From the NCBI RefSeq assembly GCF_947179515.1, contig NC_067491.1:11280027-11344026 (forward strand): a stretch of DNA of 64,000 nucleotides. The letters run 5' to 3'. A program made the position numbers and the translations under genes. How positions within the stretch are numbered: the stretch's first letter is position 1; the number at the start of each line of letters is the position of its first letter. This document shows, piece by piece, positions 10,755 through 22,435 of the stretch. This DNA is from Apodemus sylvaticus (Eukaryota; Chordata; Mammalia; Rodentia; Muridae). Below the pieces are notes generated by a model that ran no database searches, was not told the DNA's origin, and saw only the letters and a list, made by a program, of their open reading frames with translations.

Positions 10755-11407
10755 AATATTAAATAATGACTGGTACAAGATGTCCCATAAAGAGGAAGTG
10801 TCGTGTGATGCAGATTTACTAGGTGTTTGCTGAAGCATGACCCATGAGAGGACATGGAATGCTTGATAAGTATAAATAGGACTCAGCAGACCATGACAGA
10901 GCTCATGCACAGCTAGTTTTGCAATGCTTCCTTGGCCTGTATCTTGTCTGATCTTCACTTGGTTGAGAGAGGCAGGGCAGATAACTTCTCCTTGAGACCC
11001 AGCTGGTCCCAGTCACTCCTGCTGACTGGAGCCCATTTGTGCAGTCCTGGAGGTCCTTCCTGATCATGTGACTCTACTGACATGTCTTGGTGTCCTGAGA
11101 CTACAGAACTGGACTGCTGCTAACCAGACAAAGAGAGATTGGAATCCTTAGATCGCCCCTAAGAACTACTTCTAAAAAGGTCCACAGTCTCTTGTCCTAT
11201 TTACCATCTTTTCTCACCTACCTTTGGACATTGAGCTAGAAAGGGGGCAAGATGAAGTATTGATAACCCTTATTGAAGATAAATTTTGAAAAATCTAAAC
11301 CTACAAACCCCAAAGTATCTTGAAGAGAACCAGCACCTATGAAAATGTGCTGAAGCTCATCTCAGAGGAAACACTTCCTGCCTGACCTTTGAACCCAGTC
11401 AGCTGCT

Positions 11408-11740
11408 ATGCCTGGTGACACAATGGAACCTATAGAAGAAACCAACCCTGACTCTTTCCCAAAACGAGATGATTTAAACCTGCATCATAAATACTTATAC
11501 TCTCAGGTAACTGTGACTCCCACCAAAGAGGCTTCTTTATTTCAGCAGAGGGAACCCATTAATGAAAGGCACTGCTATGTAAAAACCCAGATAACAACTG
11601 AATTGGGAGGCCTAGCCACAGGTAATCTATCTTCAGCACAGCTACTACAGATGAGGCACAGGAACACCACAGAAGACCAGGCAGAATACTGCAAGAGCCG
11701 GAGGGCCCAGATATCTGCTGCGAGATTGTGCCTTCTATAG
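11408..11740 (+). CDS. Unrecognised 110-codon frame, probably not a gene
   Basis: An ATG-started frame of 110 residues with ordinary composition and no domain, signal peptide or membrane segment. It is conserved in copy B (49617-49949) with a single Leu/Phe difference, but the amplicon is near-identical throughout, so conservation is uninformative. A GATA microsatellite follows. It may be a piece of an unnamed repeat or an exon of a non-coding transcript. Confidence 0.15.
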   Translation: MPGDTMEPIEETNPDSFPKRDDLNLHHKYLYSQVTVTPTKEASLFQQREPINERHCYVKTQITTELGGLATGNLSSAQLLQMRHRNTTEDQAEYCKSRRAQISAARLCLL

Positions 11741-12012
11741 AGGCTAGGGAAGGAACATCCATGTTATCTTAACAGCAAGGCCACCTAAGCAAGTCCTGGA
11801 CAACGACAACCTCAAGGCACATGCCAACATGGATGGTGAAAGCTCACAACTTCCCACCAATCGCTGAAAGAGCTACAGGCACATAATGAGTACTGAGAAG
11901 GAGAGGAAGGTGTTCTTGGGGACAAGGAGACCCTAATTGGTCATCCATTCCAAAGTTCTCAACCCTAAACAGATGCACAGGCTAGCAGCACTAAATGAAC
12001 ACACTGGGATTC

Positions 12013-12059
<47 letters not shown>

Positions 12060-12090
12060 CAGGCAGACAGGCAGACAGGCAGACAGATAG
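12013..12090. repeat. (GATA)n(GACAGGCA)n microsatellite (copy A)
   Basis: About twelve GATA units followed by GACAGGCA-type units. Copy B (50222-50307) has more GATA units. Confidence 0.97.
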
Positions 12091-12379
12091 GGATATTTAT
12101 AGATAATAACTTAATATTTGAGGCATACTTAGAATTTTTCTAATGTTGAAAGGGGTGTGGGGAAAGCATTCTGCAGAATGGACCCTAAGAAAAGATGTGG
12201 TAGTTGTACCTTTTCACTAGAGCCCCAGAATTGGAGTAAATACGCATTCACATAAAGGGTTTTTCAAAGGAGATTGTGTGTGTGATGTATGGATCTCCTT
12301 GGCCCCCTTATAATAGAAATAGAGAAGAGACCATCCAAGAAAGACGTGAGAGTGGGATGGGTGGGGAGTTCTGTGCTAA

Positions 12380-13310
12380 ATACAGTGATTTTTTTAAATT
12401 CTCTCATATATCACATCCTAAACATCATTTATCCTCACTCCTCCAAGTCCTCCCCACTCCCACCCCACCTCCACTGTCTCCTCCTCTGTTTCCCTTCAGA
12501 AGAGGACAGACCTCCCACAAATATCAACCAAACCCAGCCTATTATATTGCAACAAGACTAGACACTTCCCTGTTACTGAGGCTGGGTGAGGAAACCCAAA
12601 AGGAGGAAAAGGGTTCCAAGCAAGCACCAGAGTCACATATAGCCCCTGGTCCCAACGTAGCGAGTTCTACAAAAACACCAAGCCACAGGCCGTCACATGC
12701 ATGCAGAGGACCTAGTTAGACCCACGATGGCTCAATGATTGTTGGGTCTGTCTCTGTGAACCCCTGTAAGCCCTGTTTAGCTGATGCTATGGGCCACTTT
12801 CTTGAGGAGTCCTTGACCCCTCTGCCCCTGCAATCCTTCCTCCCCCTTTCCCCAAGGATTCTCTGAGGTCCAGCTAATGTTCAGCTGTGGGTCTCTGCAT
12901 CTGCTCCCATCAGTTGCTGGATGAAGCCTCTCTCAAGATGAGAACTATGCTAGGATCCTGTCTACAAGTTTAGCAGAATTTCCTTAGGAGTGATTTCACT
13001 GAAATTACCTATTAATGTGTTTGATTGTTTGTTTGTTTGTTTATTCATTTTTTGGCAGTTGTATTTGTCTCAATCCCCAGTCTCTGGGCTAGCCTCTGGT
13101 TCCCAGACCTGCACACAGTGTCAGGCCTGAGCTCCCTTTTAAGGCATGGGTCTCAAGCTGGACTAATCGTTGGTCGGCCACTCACACAAATTCTTAGCCA
13201 TCTTTATCCCAGCATCTCTGACAGGCAGGATAAATTGTAGGTCAAAGGTTTGTGGATGGTTTGGTGTCGCAGTCCCCTCACTGGAAGTCTTATAGGTGAT
13301 GGGCAGTTCA
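12380..13310 (-). mobile_element. L1-related fragment, antisense (copy A)
   Basis: Several phrases are ones I associate with reverse-oriented L1/Lx-type repeats common in mouse, such as 'gtgggtctctgcatctgctc', 'gttgctggatgaagcctctc' and 'cactggaagtctta'. The exact subfamily and ends are not determined. The frame at 12276-12719 overlaps its edge and is not treated as a gene. Confidence 0.5.
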
Positions 13311-13335
13311 CAGGATTCCTAGAGAATACTCTATT

Positions 13336-13570
13336 AGGGTCTGGAGAGATGGCTGTGCAGTGAAGAAGACTTGTTTCTCTCGGAGAATTGGAGTTAGGTT
13401 CCCAGCCCCCACATGGTGAGGCTCAACCCCTGGAACTCCAGTTCCAGGAGACCTGATGCTCTCTCCTTGCCTTGACTCTGTAGCCACCAGGCACACAAGT
13501 GGAACACAGATTCAAGTAGGAAAACACCCATACAAATTTGTGTGTGTGTGTGTGTGTATGTGTGTATACA
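13336..13570 (+). mobile_element. B2-family SINE with GT-rich tail (copy A)
   Basis: Begins 'ggtctggagagatggctgtg', the tRNA-derived head of B2-type SINEs. It continues with a B2-like 'cacatggtgaggctcaa' block and ends in a GT/TA microsatellite. Diverged. Confidence 0.65.
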
Positions 13571-16169
13571 TACATATATATAAGAGAATATTACTAACAT
13601 GGGACCTGTCAGGTTAGATCAAATGTGACAGAGGTTAAAACACAGGAAGTCCATTTAGATTTTAAAATTCTACCAGCAGGCAGCCTGCTGATGAATCCCA
13701 AGCAAATGTCAGGGACTCCCCAAAGGAGGGCCTGGGGAAACAGGAGGCAGTGCTGTGGCAGAGATTACTCTAGCTGACAAAAGTCGACCGTGCTTTCCCT
13801 CAGTTTCCAAGGTTCTTGGACCAAGGACTCCTCCTCATATCCATTTCCAGTTTGAACATGAATGTCTGTCGCTGGTCTGTAGTTAGAGTGTGGTTCACAG
13901 ACGGATGGAAAACGTGTTGAGTGAAATTCGCTGGCCACTGTGATGCCTTCTGGAAAGTCTGAAAACTTGAAAACACTACTATATAAAATTAAGAACAGGA
14001 ATAGGAATGTGGAGATATAACTGCTTCTGGCACAACCACCAAAAACAAAAACAAACAAACACAAAACAAACACACTTCTAAAATCTCATAGACGCAAATC
14101 CATGTCCAGGTTCTTGAAACATAGGGCAGTGGTGCTCTGAGAAAGTACACTCATCCGTGAGCATCAACAAAGCTCTTGGGCCAGCTGAGCAGAGGGTTGT
14201 CTGCCCCGCTCCTGTGTGAGAGGATTTATCAATCCTTTCACAGTATATAGATTCTAGTGGGGTTCCTACTGGCTACGTGAGGCTGTTTCTAATTAACTGC
14301 TTACTTGTAGTCCTCCAGAGTGGACACATCCTGGCTCAGGAGATCTCCCCCCCTCCCCCCTATTCTAACTGTTCCCTCAGGCAACCAAGACCTTTCCATT
14401 GTAGTACTCAGGATCCAGCCTGGAGCTGTGGACACGCCCCAGCACTGGGCTTTACCCCTGCCTGTCGATCAAATTTAATCATTCCTAGGATATCTCCCTG
14501 CACTACACACTCACAGAGAACACTAGCACAGTAGAAGAGCCTGTACCGAAGACCCTTCTTTAACACTGCAGTGTTCAGCATCCCCCAAATCTGTTTAGCC
14601 ATTAAGGACAGCAGCTGCACAGGGCACAACTGTATCACATGCCCGCTATAGGGACTGAAGGAACTCTAGGTAGCACGCGTGATTCAGTAATGTAATAACC
14701 CTACACTCTACCTTGTACTTAGCAGTGTGTCTTGTGACCAACACAGGAGGGTGTGTCTCTGCACAGAACTGTCGATTGAAAAGGAACAAAGATGCCCTAA
14801 CACAAGATGAAAATGTGTTATGGTGTCTTCCTGAAACAACGATGACTGCCATACTGCTACAGTGACCTACAGTTCATTTGATATTGCTTTTGCATGATTT
14901 CCCTCTTTATACTAACTTAGCATAGTCAGCTTTGCCCCAGGTTTGGGCAACCTGTTGGTCCCACCATAGTTAAGAACTATGCTGCAGGTAGGGGGACACC
15001 CATGTCAGGCCCTGCCTACTCAGAGGAGAAGGGGAGGGGGCATGAGGGGATAGAGTGGGTGGTGGGGTGACCAGGAAGGGGGTTGAAAACTGGACATAAA
15101 CTAAATAAGTAAAAATTAAGTAATAATAAATTTTAAAATAAGGAAAGAAATTTCTATTATTAAACAAAACAAAAAAACAATGATAACAACAACAACAACA
15201 ACAAAACACCAGCCTGTAATCCTGAGCTCAGGAATGGCTAAAGGTCCTGAGAAGACACAGTGCATCCTGGGATCCTGAGATACTGGACCAGAGTCATGCC
15301 AGCTGTGGGCCGCAGTGAAGGCCAGCTTCCAGGCACAGAGCCTTGCTCAGGCTAGCCCTGCCTTTCTGTGCCCCTCCATGTTCCAGCCTTACTGTTGCCC
15401 TGCATCGCAAAACTCCAGAGCTGGAGACCTTCTCTCTGACCAGGCTCCATCCCGTAGTGCCTTCCTCTAGTACTGCTCCATGACCCTAAGACTCACTTCA
15501 GTTACGGGACGTGGTGTGCACACTTGCACACACTTGCACAAACATATGCTAAACAAGAGTAAATTTTAAATTCTTTTTAAAAGAAGAGTTGGAGAGGTGG
15601 CTTATTGGGAAACCCGGTGATTTGATGTGGAAGCCTACCTTGTCCAGGTAACTTGGGAAAAAAGGGAAGATGCCTTTTCCCAGCAGGGCTTCCTCTTTGA
15701 TACCCTATCTAGGGAGTCTGGACCCCCACACTCTATCTGAGGAATGTCACTTAATACTTGGTAGAAATTACAGGTTCAGCATCCTGGAATGCCTCTCCAT
15801 GCAAATGAAGTATCTCCAGGACCTTAAAACTTAGCCAAGGAAACTTCACCCTAAGAAGAACCTCTTCTCAATTTTCAATGTGTATACAGTCCTTGTTCAC
15901 CCCAAATAAAGAGCAGACTCTCTTTTGTTGACTAGGTTCTAAGAATGATGGTGTCTCAAAGAGCTGGAAGCCTCAAATCTTTAGGGATCTCCTCCCTCAG
16001 CACTCACAGCCAGATGGAGATCCTGCTGACCCCCCTGCTCAGCCTTTGCTTCACCCTTTATTACCCAGTGTGCATTGGGGCATGGACATCCCAATGGAAG
16101 ACTCCAAGGACCATGGAGCTTGGCTCGACTCCTTCCTTCCCCATTTGGTGTGCAGCAGCACCTAGACAT
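13571..16169. other. Anonymous non-coding stretch (copy A)
   Basis: No gene recognised. A G-rich block followed by an A-rich end at about 14985-15200 resembles another decayed L1 3' end, and an AAC repeat lies at 15187-15204. Short frames on both strands (13765-14073, 14277-14534, 15945-16322) show no domains. Repeated at 51799-54388. Confidence 0.45.
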
Positions 16170-16370
16170 CCTAAGGAAAGAAGGGAAAACAGCTTAGTAG
16201 TTGAAAGCACTTGTTGCTCTTGCAGAGGACACAAGTTCAAGTCCCAGACCTGCCTGGTGCCACAAACCATATATCACTCCAGTTCCCAGAGTCTGAAACC
16301 TTGTACTCACTTCTACAAGTAAAACATATGAACCTGATACACATACATACACACAGGCAAAATATATATC
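16170..16370 (+). mobile_element. B2/B3-like SINE, diverged (copy A)
   Basis: Contains the tRNA-derived pattern 'agcttagtagttgaaagcac', 'tgttgctcttgcagaggaca' and 'agttcaagtcccag', then a CATACA-rich tail. Typical of the older B3 branch of B2 SINEs. Confidence 0.65.
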
Positions 16371-16508
16371 TAAACATATACTTTCAATAATGTATTTAAA
16401 AAGCCTGATTTTTGAATGCTAAACTAATATTTCAGAAAATGATCATAAATAAGACCAACAAAAATTAATCCAATAATTCTCCTGAGTCTACCTTAAAATA
16501 AAACTAGG

Positions 16509-16656
16509 GCCAGGCAGTGGTGGCACATGCCTTTAATTCCAACACTTGGGAGGCAGAGGAAGGCAGATTTCTGAGTTTGAGACCAGCCTGGTCTACAGAG
16601 TGAGTTCCAGGACAGCCAGGGCTACACAAAGAAACCCTGTCTTAAACAAACAAACA
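16509..16656 (+). mobile_element. B1 SINE (copy A)
   Basis: Complete + strand B1 ('ccaggcagtggtggcaca', 'ccagcctggtctacaga') with a short CAAA tail. Confidence 0.93.
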
Positions 16657-16931
16657 AAATTAGGATATTTAAAATGGGTCTTTGCTTTTGTTTAAAAATC
16701 ATGAATTTGTATTAATTTTTAATACTTATTTTATTTTGATAGCTTTTAAAACAATAAACAATCTTCTTTTCAGTCAAAAAAAATTTCTACTGCAGAATTT
16801 AGGTGATGTACCAAAATTAGGTCTTTTTTTTTTTAAAGACTCTGTAACAGTGTAAAACTCTCTTTCCTGAAATATCCTATTTGATCTAGAAAATACTTAA
16901 AATTGCATAGCATCTGAACCATGACTTTTAT

Positions 16932-17127
16932 AATACATTCGACAATATCTAAGTCCCTGTGACATGGGACAATGATTTCATTTCAAACAAGAATTAGTTT
17001 CATATACAACATCAACTGGCATCTAGACACTAGTTTCCTTGAATACTAAATATTTTAAATGCTTCAGTTAATTCGATTCAGCAGGCCAGATATGCAAAAG
17101 TGAAGCTAAGCTAAGTTGGGTCCTTCC
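16932..17127 (-). repeat. Inverted dispersed repeat, arm 2 (copy A)
   Basis: Reverse-complement partner of 9284-9478, about 7.5 kb away. It ends where the truncated - strand LTR begins. Confidence 0.75.
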
Positions 17128-19015
17128 CCTTTTGTCCTGCCCAATCACTGGCTCAAGCCTTTATTTGAAAAGCTAAGGTGGGGAGAAGGTTCACAAAGCA
17201 ACTCCTCATCTGCATCCCCTGCTAGAAGTAGAATTAGCATCAAAATACAAGCCCAGGGCTAGTCGCAACACTTCCCCCTTTCTGTCCAATTAAAAGACTC
17301 TTTTATCTCAGACATCAATTGAGCACAATTATTACCATTTTGTAATTTATAACATACAGGTTATACCTAACACCCAGTCTATCAGTTTTTACCAACTAAA
17401 TAGTACCTCTTGCCATCTATCCGAACTTAAAAGACTTATAATTCTACACCTGACTCAAGTCCTGGCTTTAGATTTTAACCCATCTGAAAACCATCCTCTC
17501 AAATCTGTATCATTTTCTGTACTTGCTGGTTTTGTGTGTCAACTTGACACAGACTGGAGTTATCACAGAGAAAGGAACTTCAGTTGGGGAAGTGCCTCCA
17601 TGAGATCCAGCTGTGGAGCATTTTCTCAATTAGTGATCAAGGGAGGAGGTTCCCTTGTGGGTGGTACCATCTCTGGGCTGGTAGTCTTTGGTTCTATAAG
17701 AAAGCAAGCTGAGCAACACAGGGGAAGCAAGCCAGTAAGAAACATCCCTCCATGGCCTCTGCATCATCTCCTGCTTCCTGACCTGCTTGAGTTCCAGTCC
17801 TGACTTCCTTTAGTGATGAACAGCAGTGTGGAAGTGTAAGCTCAAAAAACCCTTTCCTCCCCAACTTGCTTCTTGGTCATGATGTTTGTGCAGGAATAGA
17901 AACCCTGTCTAAGACATCTTCCTAAATGCTAAACAGCTTGGACTGGCTATGAGACTACTAGTCTTCAACCCCGGCAGAAATCCAAGAAGGACAAATATTC
18001 TCTGAAAGTATGAGAAGCACAAAATATTGCTTCTAAATCGTAGCTAACTTATAGAGACTGTTGACCCCCTGGACAGGCCCTATATGTCAAAATGTTGGAG
18101 CATCAGTCTTCAGCCTTCTGGCCCAGGATCATCTGACAGACCTTAGTAATGCAGAATTTTGAAGGTCTGATTACTCTGTCTTGGCAGACATTATCAGTGG
18201 ACTATTCCATATAGTGTTCCCATTTTTTTTTTTTTTGGTCAATATTTGCCTTTAGATGAAATGAGGTAATTCTTGCCTGGTGACTGTCTTACCACAACTG
18301 AAGCAACTCCACTGATGCTCAATTTCTTCTTTGAATTCAAGAAAGGGTGCTGTCAGGAGCAGGCAGGTCTCCAGTCAAATGATCTTTAATAAAGAAATGC
18401 CAATAAACATATTCTGTGGACTTCTGATGCCTTTGAAGACCATCTATCTACCTAAAGCATCTCTGAACTGTTAAGCCTTGACTACTCTTGGGCATTTCTA
18501 ATTGAAATAACTCAGGAACACCCTTTAAACTTTCTCACAATCACGAATTTGCTATCTGGTCCTTAACTTGTATTACTTAATCATCTAAAAACAGTTTATA
18601 ATAGCAGTTATAGAAGTCTAAACCTTGTGTTCTTAATTGTGTAATATAGGCACAATGCCTATATGGGATTAACAACATTAATCCCAGTTTTATATCAATA
18701 ATAATTTTATACCAATGAAAACTTTAATTTGCATCAAATAAATTCTGAACCAATATGAGATTATAACTTCAACTTCTTATCAATTATAAAGACTTCTACC
18801 AATGTAAGATCTGGCTATGTAATGTTTTGCTTAAAAGTACATTTGCTAACCTATCCCTATTAGTCTATTTCTATAATTTCTATGAAATGACTATTACCCC
18901 CTTTTTCTTTTCTGTCGCCAAGATCTTGTTACATCTGATTTATTATCAACTTGGAAGGAACACACAGCTTTTCATTTCCCCTGGAAACATAGACGTAGCC
19001 CATCCCCCGGCGTAA
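17128..19015 (-). mobile_element. - strand relic of the same ERV family (copy A)
   Basis: The reverse complement of 17128-17518 and 17916-18060 matches 6880-7440 of the + strand provirus: U3 part of the LTR, polypurine tract (17271-17283) and the sequence before it. Only about 143 bases of LTR remain, beginning TGTTGCGACTAG in element orientation. The sequence from 18060 to 19015 is A/T-rich with no coding match and is probably more of the same family's 3' internal region, absent from the + strand copy. A DNA-transposon-like insert lies at 17519-17915. Confidence 0.7.
17519..17915 (+). mobile_element. hAT-like non-autonomous element (URR1-like?)
   Basis: A block of about 400 bases splits the retroviral relic. 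It is bounded by CATTTTCT and CATCTTCCT, roughly the 8-base target duplication expected of hAT transposons. From memory the text ('tttgtgtgtcaacttgacac', 'aaccctttcctccccaactt') resembles a common rodent element I link to URR1. Its frame at 17534-17803 is not treated as a gene. Confidence 0.45.
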
Positions 19016-19027
19016 CACATTTCCCAT

Positions 19028-19600
19028 TGTGATTTTAGAATATCTTTGAGGAAAATGCAGTGTTGAAGTCACCCACAATTATTGTGTTAGGTGCAATGTG
19101 TCCTTTGAGCTTTAATAACGTTTCTATTATGAATGAGGGCGCCCTTGCATTTGGGAGCATAGATGTTCAGGATTGACAGTTCTTCTTGTTGTGTTTTTCC
19201 TTTGACCAGCAAGAAGTGTCCCTCAGAGTCTCTTTTGATGACTTTGGGTTGAAAGTCAATTTTATCTGATCTTAGAATGGCTACTCCAGCTTGTTTCCTG
19301 AGACCATTTGCATGTATAATTGTCTTCCAGCCTTTTACTCAAAGGTAGTGTTTGTCTTTGACCCTGAGGTGTGTTTCCTGTATGCAGCAAAATATAGGGT
19401 CCTGTTTACATATCCAGTCGGTTAGTCTATCTCTTTTTATTGAGGCATTGAGTCCATTGACGTTAAGAGATATTAAAGAATAGTGATTGTTACTTCCTGT
19501 CATTTTTGATGTTAGTTTTTAAATTTGATTGGTTGACTTCTTTTGGGTTTGATGAGAGAAGGTTACATACACTATGACAGGGAGGAAAGGGACAACTGAT
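19028..19600 (-). mobile_element. L1 ORF2 fragment, antisense (copy A)
   Basis: Reverse-oriented L1 coding remnant. It has the usual mouse L1 antisense phrases 'gttgaagtcacccacaatta', 'atggctactccagcttgttt' and 'gaggcattgagtccattgac'. Frameshifted and truncated at both ends. Confidence 0.85.
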
Positions 19601-19833
19601 TCTTGGTGTTCTCTTTTGCACTCTACATTCATGCTATGACTATGACACTGTTTTTCCTACTGTTCAGGCAACTGTCATGACTTTTCTGGCTTGTAATTTT
19701 GATTGCACCTGGAATTAACTACCCCCACACCCAAACTAAAGGGCAAATCTGGTAAGAATGTTTGCTTTATATAAAGCTAGAAGGTCTACCTTTAATCCTT
19801 ATCTTTGAGGTGGGAAAATATACCTATGTTAGG

Positions 19834-20008
19834 AATTGTTTTGTTTTGTTTTGTTTTGTTTTGTTTTGTTTTTGAGACAGGGATTCTCTGTATATCCCTG
19901 GATGTCCTGGAACTCACTCTGTAGACCAGGCTGACATTGAACTCAGAAATCTGCCTGCCTCTGCCTCCCAAGTGCTGTGATTAAAGGTGTGTGCCACCAA
20001 GGCCACCC
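19834..20008 (-). mobile_element. B1 SINE in R1
   Basis: Reverse-oriented B1 with a (TTTTG)n tail. The same insertion is in R2 (24368-24524) and R3 (31340-31492). Confidence 0.9.
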
Positions 20009-20348
20009 CTTAGAGATCTTTTGAGATGGATAACATTAGGTGGTATTTACCACATCTTGGCCACGCCCACTTCTCCCAGCACATATAAGGCTGGGCAAGT
20101 GGGAAGTTTCTGTTCTTTGCCTCCTTGGTCTTGTATGGTAAGAGGTCCATTCTTCCAGTCTCCACCAGAGTTTACTTCTGTGGGAATCTGGCTTTCACTA
20201 AAGACCAGCGGCGACATCCATAGTGGTTGACTGAAAAACTACTGGACACTTAGTACATCTTCCTGTAACAGGTAGTCATTGTTGGATCAGCTGGACCACA
20301 GACTGTAAGTCATTTTAATAGAATTCCATTTACATATATTTACATATG

Positions 20349-20516
20349 TGTAGACCGCCAGAGGCTACATGTGAACTGGGTGGCCTGAAAGAGAATTTTG
20401 AGGTTAAGGCGAAAAAGATTTGAGTCAAGGCAGTTATTCCGGTCAAGACTGACTTTAATATTTTTAAGGCAAGTTATAAAGTTATTGGGGAATCGACCAC
20501 CCCTCCCAGAAGCCTG
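20349..20516 (-). repeat. 3' LTR of the 1.4-kb provirus, truncated (copy A)
   Basis: Matches the first 168 bases (+ strand) of 21384-21771, then breaks directly into the RT fragment at 20517. Confidence 0.88.
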
Positions 20517-20816
20517 TGCTACAAATTCCTGGCATAAAGCCAGACTATTAGCCATGCCCTGAGGAAGTACTGTCCACTGATATCTCTTCATAGGCTCTGT
20601 AAAGTTAATAGAAGGAATGCTGAACGCGAACCTTTTGCAATCCTCAGGGTGCAATCGAATGGTAAAGAAACAATCTTTTAAATCTATGACTATTTTATGA
20701 AACCCTTTCGGGATAGCCACGGGGGATGGAAGACCAGCTTGTAAGGTTCCCATGGGCAACATAGTTTCATTTACTTTTCCTAAATCCTGTAACAATCTCC
20801 ATTTGCTGGATTTTTT
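20517..20816 (-). pseudogene. Reverse transcriptase fragment (copy A)
   Basis: About 100 residues of RT fingers/palm: a QDLGKVN block, an IDLKDCFFTI segment with the first catalytic Asp, and WTVLPQGMANS. It is cut by LTR sequence before the YXDD box. An A-run near 20815 puts it out of frame with the upstream RT residues. Inactive. Confidence 0.85.
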
Positions 20817-21143
20817 TTAATGACAAATATTGGCGTGTTCCATGGAGATAATGACTCTATTAAATGTCAAGAGGCGGCTTCCAATTTCTCCTTCATCTAT
20901 AATATCCTTTATAAGTGTCCAGAGGCAGAGAGTAATATTGTCTGCCTTGGCTGCCTTTAGCGAATTACCAATTCTTACCCAAGTTCTCTCATTTAACGTT
21001 CGTTTTTCTTGGAACCAAGGACAGCAAGAATATATCTGGTCCAAGAAATCCTCCAATCTTTCTTCTTCAAACCCTATCCCTTTCGCCTGAAGCAACTCTT
21101 GAATGTTGCGGGCGCAAATTTCGCGCGAACTTTCCTGTCCCAT
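20817..21143 (-). pseudogene. gag N-terminal fragment (copy A)
   Basis: A 108-residue frame starting MGQ, a typical myristoylated gag start, with a matrix-like sequence of the betaretroviral type (WVRIGNSLK block). After about 95 residues the sequence switches straight into reverse-transcriptase sequence through an internal deletion; the last residues of this frame are RT read in another frame. It cannot make a core. Confidence 0.8.
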
Positions 21144-21362
21144 ATTTCCCTATCTTTTCAATCCAAGCGGCCACTGTGCCGGGTCAACACAGTTTGCTTG
21201 CAAAACCCGTATCCCTCTGCACTTACAACAATAGAAAAATTTTTCACTAGCGCTAGTATTTGACCTCTATGTTACTTACCGTGCGGATACCATTCCTTAT
21301 CACCTTTTCTGCGAAGCTTCGCTCGATAGGGTTACCTCAGGAAATTCTCCTGTACCAGGTTT

Positions 21363-21380
21363 TCCCACGTTCTGGCGCCA
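21363..21380 (-). other. Primer-binding site, lysine-tRNA-like
   Basis: Reads TGGCGCCAGAACGTGGGA on the - strand, just inside the 5' LTR. It starts like the TGGCGCCC sites complementary to tRNA-Lys used by ERVK/betaretroviral elements. The copy B equivalent is 59588-59605. Confidence 0.75.
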
Positions 21381-21383
21381 ATA

Positions 21384-21771
21384 TGTAGACCGCCAGCGGC
21401 TACATGTGAACTGGGTGGCCTGAAAGAGAATTTTGAGGTTAAGGCGAAAAAGATTTGAGTCAAGGCGGTAATTCCGGTCAAGACTGAGTTTAATATTTTT
21501 AAGGCAAGTTATATAGTTATTGGGGAATCGACCACCCCTCCCAGAAGTCGGTCACATCAAAGGCGGAGCTGTGAATTTTCTTTGGCTCCAGGTCTCAGCG
21601 GGTTGCCTGCCTTCAGACTGGCGAGTCTGTGTTGAGAGTCAGGTGAAAACCGCCTTGGGGCGGTGTCGGTAGTCGAGGTGAGGAGCCTTATTGTTCACAG
21701 GAACAAAGGCCGGAGGTAGCCATCGGAAGAGTTGGGAGCTGCCAGCCAGCTTAGTTGTGGGGGAGGAGACA
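21384..21771 (-). repeat. 5' LTR of the 1.4-kb provirus (copy A)
   Basis: A 388-base LTR. On the + strand it reads TGTAGACCGCC...GGAGACA. Its 3' part is repeated at 20349-20516. Confidence 0.88.
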
Positions 21772-22435
21772 CATATGTATATATTTGTTGATAATGTGCA
21801 TATGTATGTATGTGTATGTACATATGTATGCATGTGTGTATATATGTATATGGGTTGTATACAGCAACTGCTGACTAATACATCAACCTAGACCATCTTA
21901 ATTCAATCAGACTCAGAGGCCCTTTCTTCCAGGCAGAAATTTCCAGAGTCTATACTGGCTGGGAGCATTTCCGATGGGATAGTAGGGATACCTCAGATTA
22001 CCGAAGTCTTCTTTCATGGGGCCCCTCTTCATATTCCTAGTGTTGCTGGTTTTCTGTAGTTGAGTAGCATTGATGCAAAGCAGGCAGTCTTTGGGAAGGT
22101 AGGATGAGTCTTCCCCAAGTGAGTGCAGCCAGAAGCAGAGAGTAGTATCTCAGTAGAGCTTAGAAAAACAAGCAAGTTCTTGTCCCTTCCCCCCGTCTTA
22201 GGAACACCTATAATGACCCCACAATTGGTCTCTCCTGTGCTCAGAATCCCTTTCAGGCTTTTTAGGGCACCATTCCTACAATTCAGTTATGGCTCAGAAA
22301 CTTTGGATGGGGCCTATTCCAAGTTGAAAGAAGAAAACTGAGACTGTGTTTGTGTGTGAACCATGTGTGCACATGTACACAAGTGACTATGATATCCAGA
22401 GGTGTGTGTGTCTGCTAGTCTGTTTGTGTTTCACT

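Larger units (their letters stand above)
9853..12012. other. Anonymous stretch, mostly non-coding (copy A)
   Basis: No gene I can name. The longest sensible frame is 11408-11740 (see separate entry). The rest, including 10000-10675 and 10752-11400, shows no domain, RNA gene or known repeat that I recognise. It is duplicated at 48052-50221. Confidence 0.45.
20349..21771 (-). mobile_element. Deleted 1.4-kb class II provirus in R1 (copy A)
   Basis: On the - strand: complete 388-base LTR, primer site, leader, gag start, a direct jump to reverse transcriptase, then a partial LTR. The outer ends are TG...CA and are flanked by CATATG at 20343-20348 and 21772-21777, a 6-base target duplication typical of class II elements. 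Most of gag, all of protease, and the rest of pol are missing. Confidence 0.9.

Noticed and set aside
12276..12719. 147-codon + strand frame (and 50493-50936)
   Set aside because: It is low-complexity and Pro/Ser-rich, overlaps an L1-like repeat and has no domain or initiation context.
13336..13410. Possible tRNA gene
   Set aside because: The tRNA-like pattern belongs to the head of a B2-type SINE; no full cloverleaf was recognised.
17534..17803. 89-codon frame
   Set aside because: It lies wholly inside a DNA-transposon-like repeat common in rodents.
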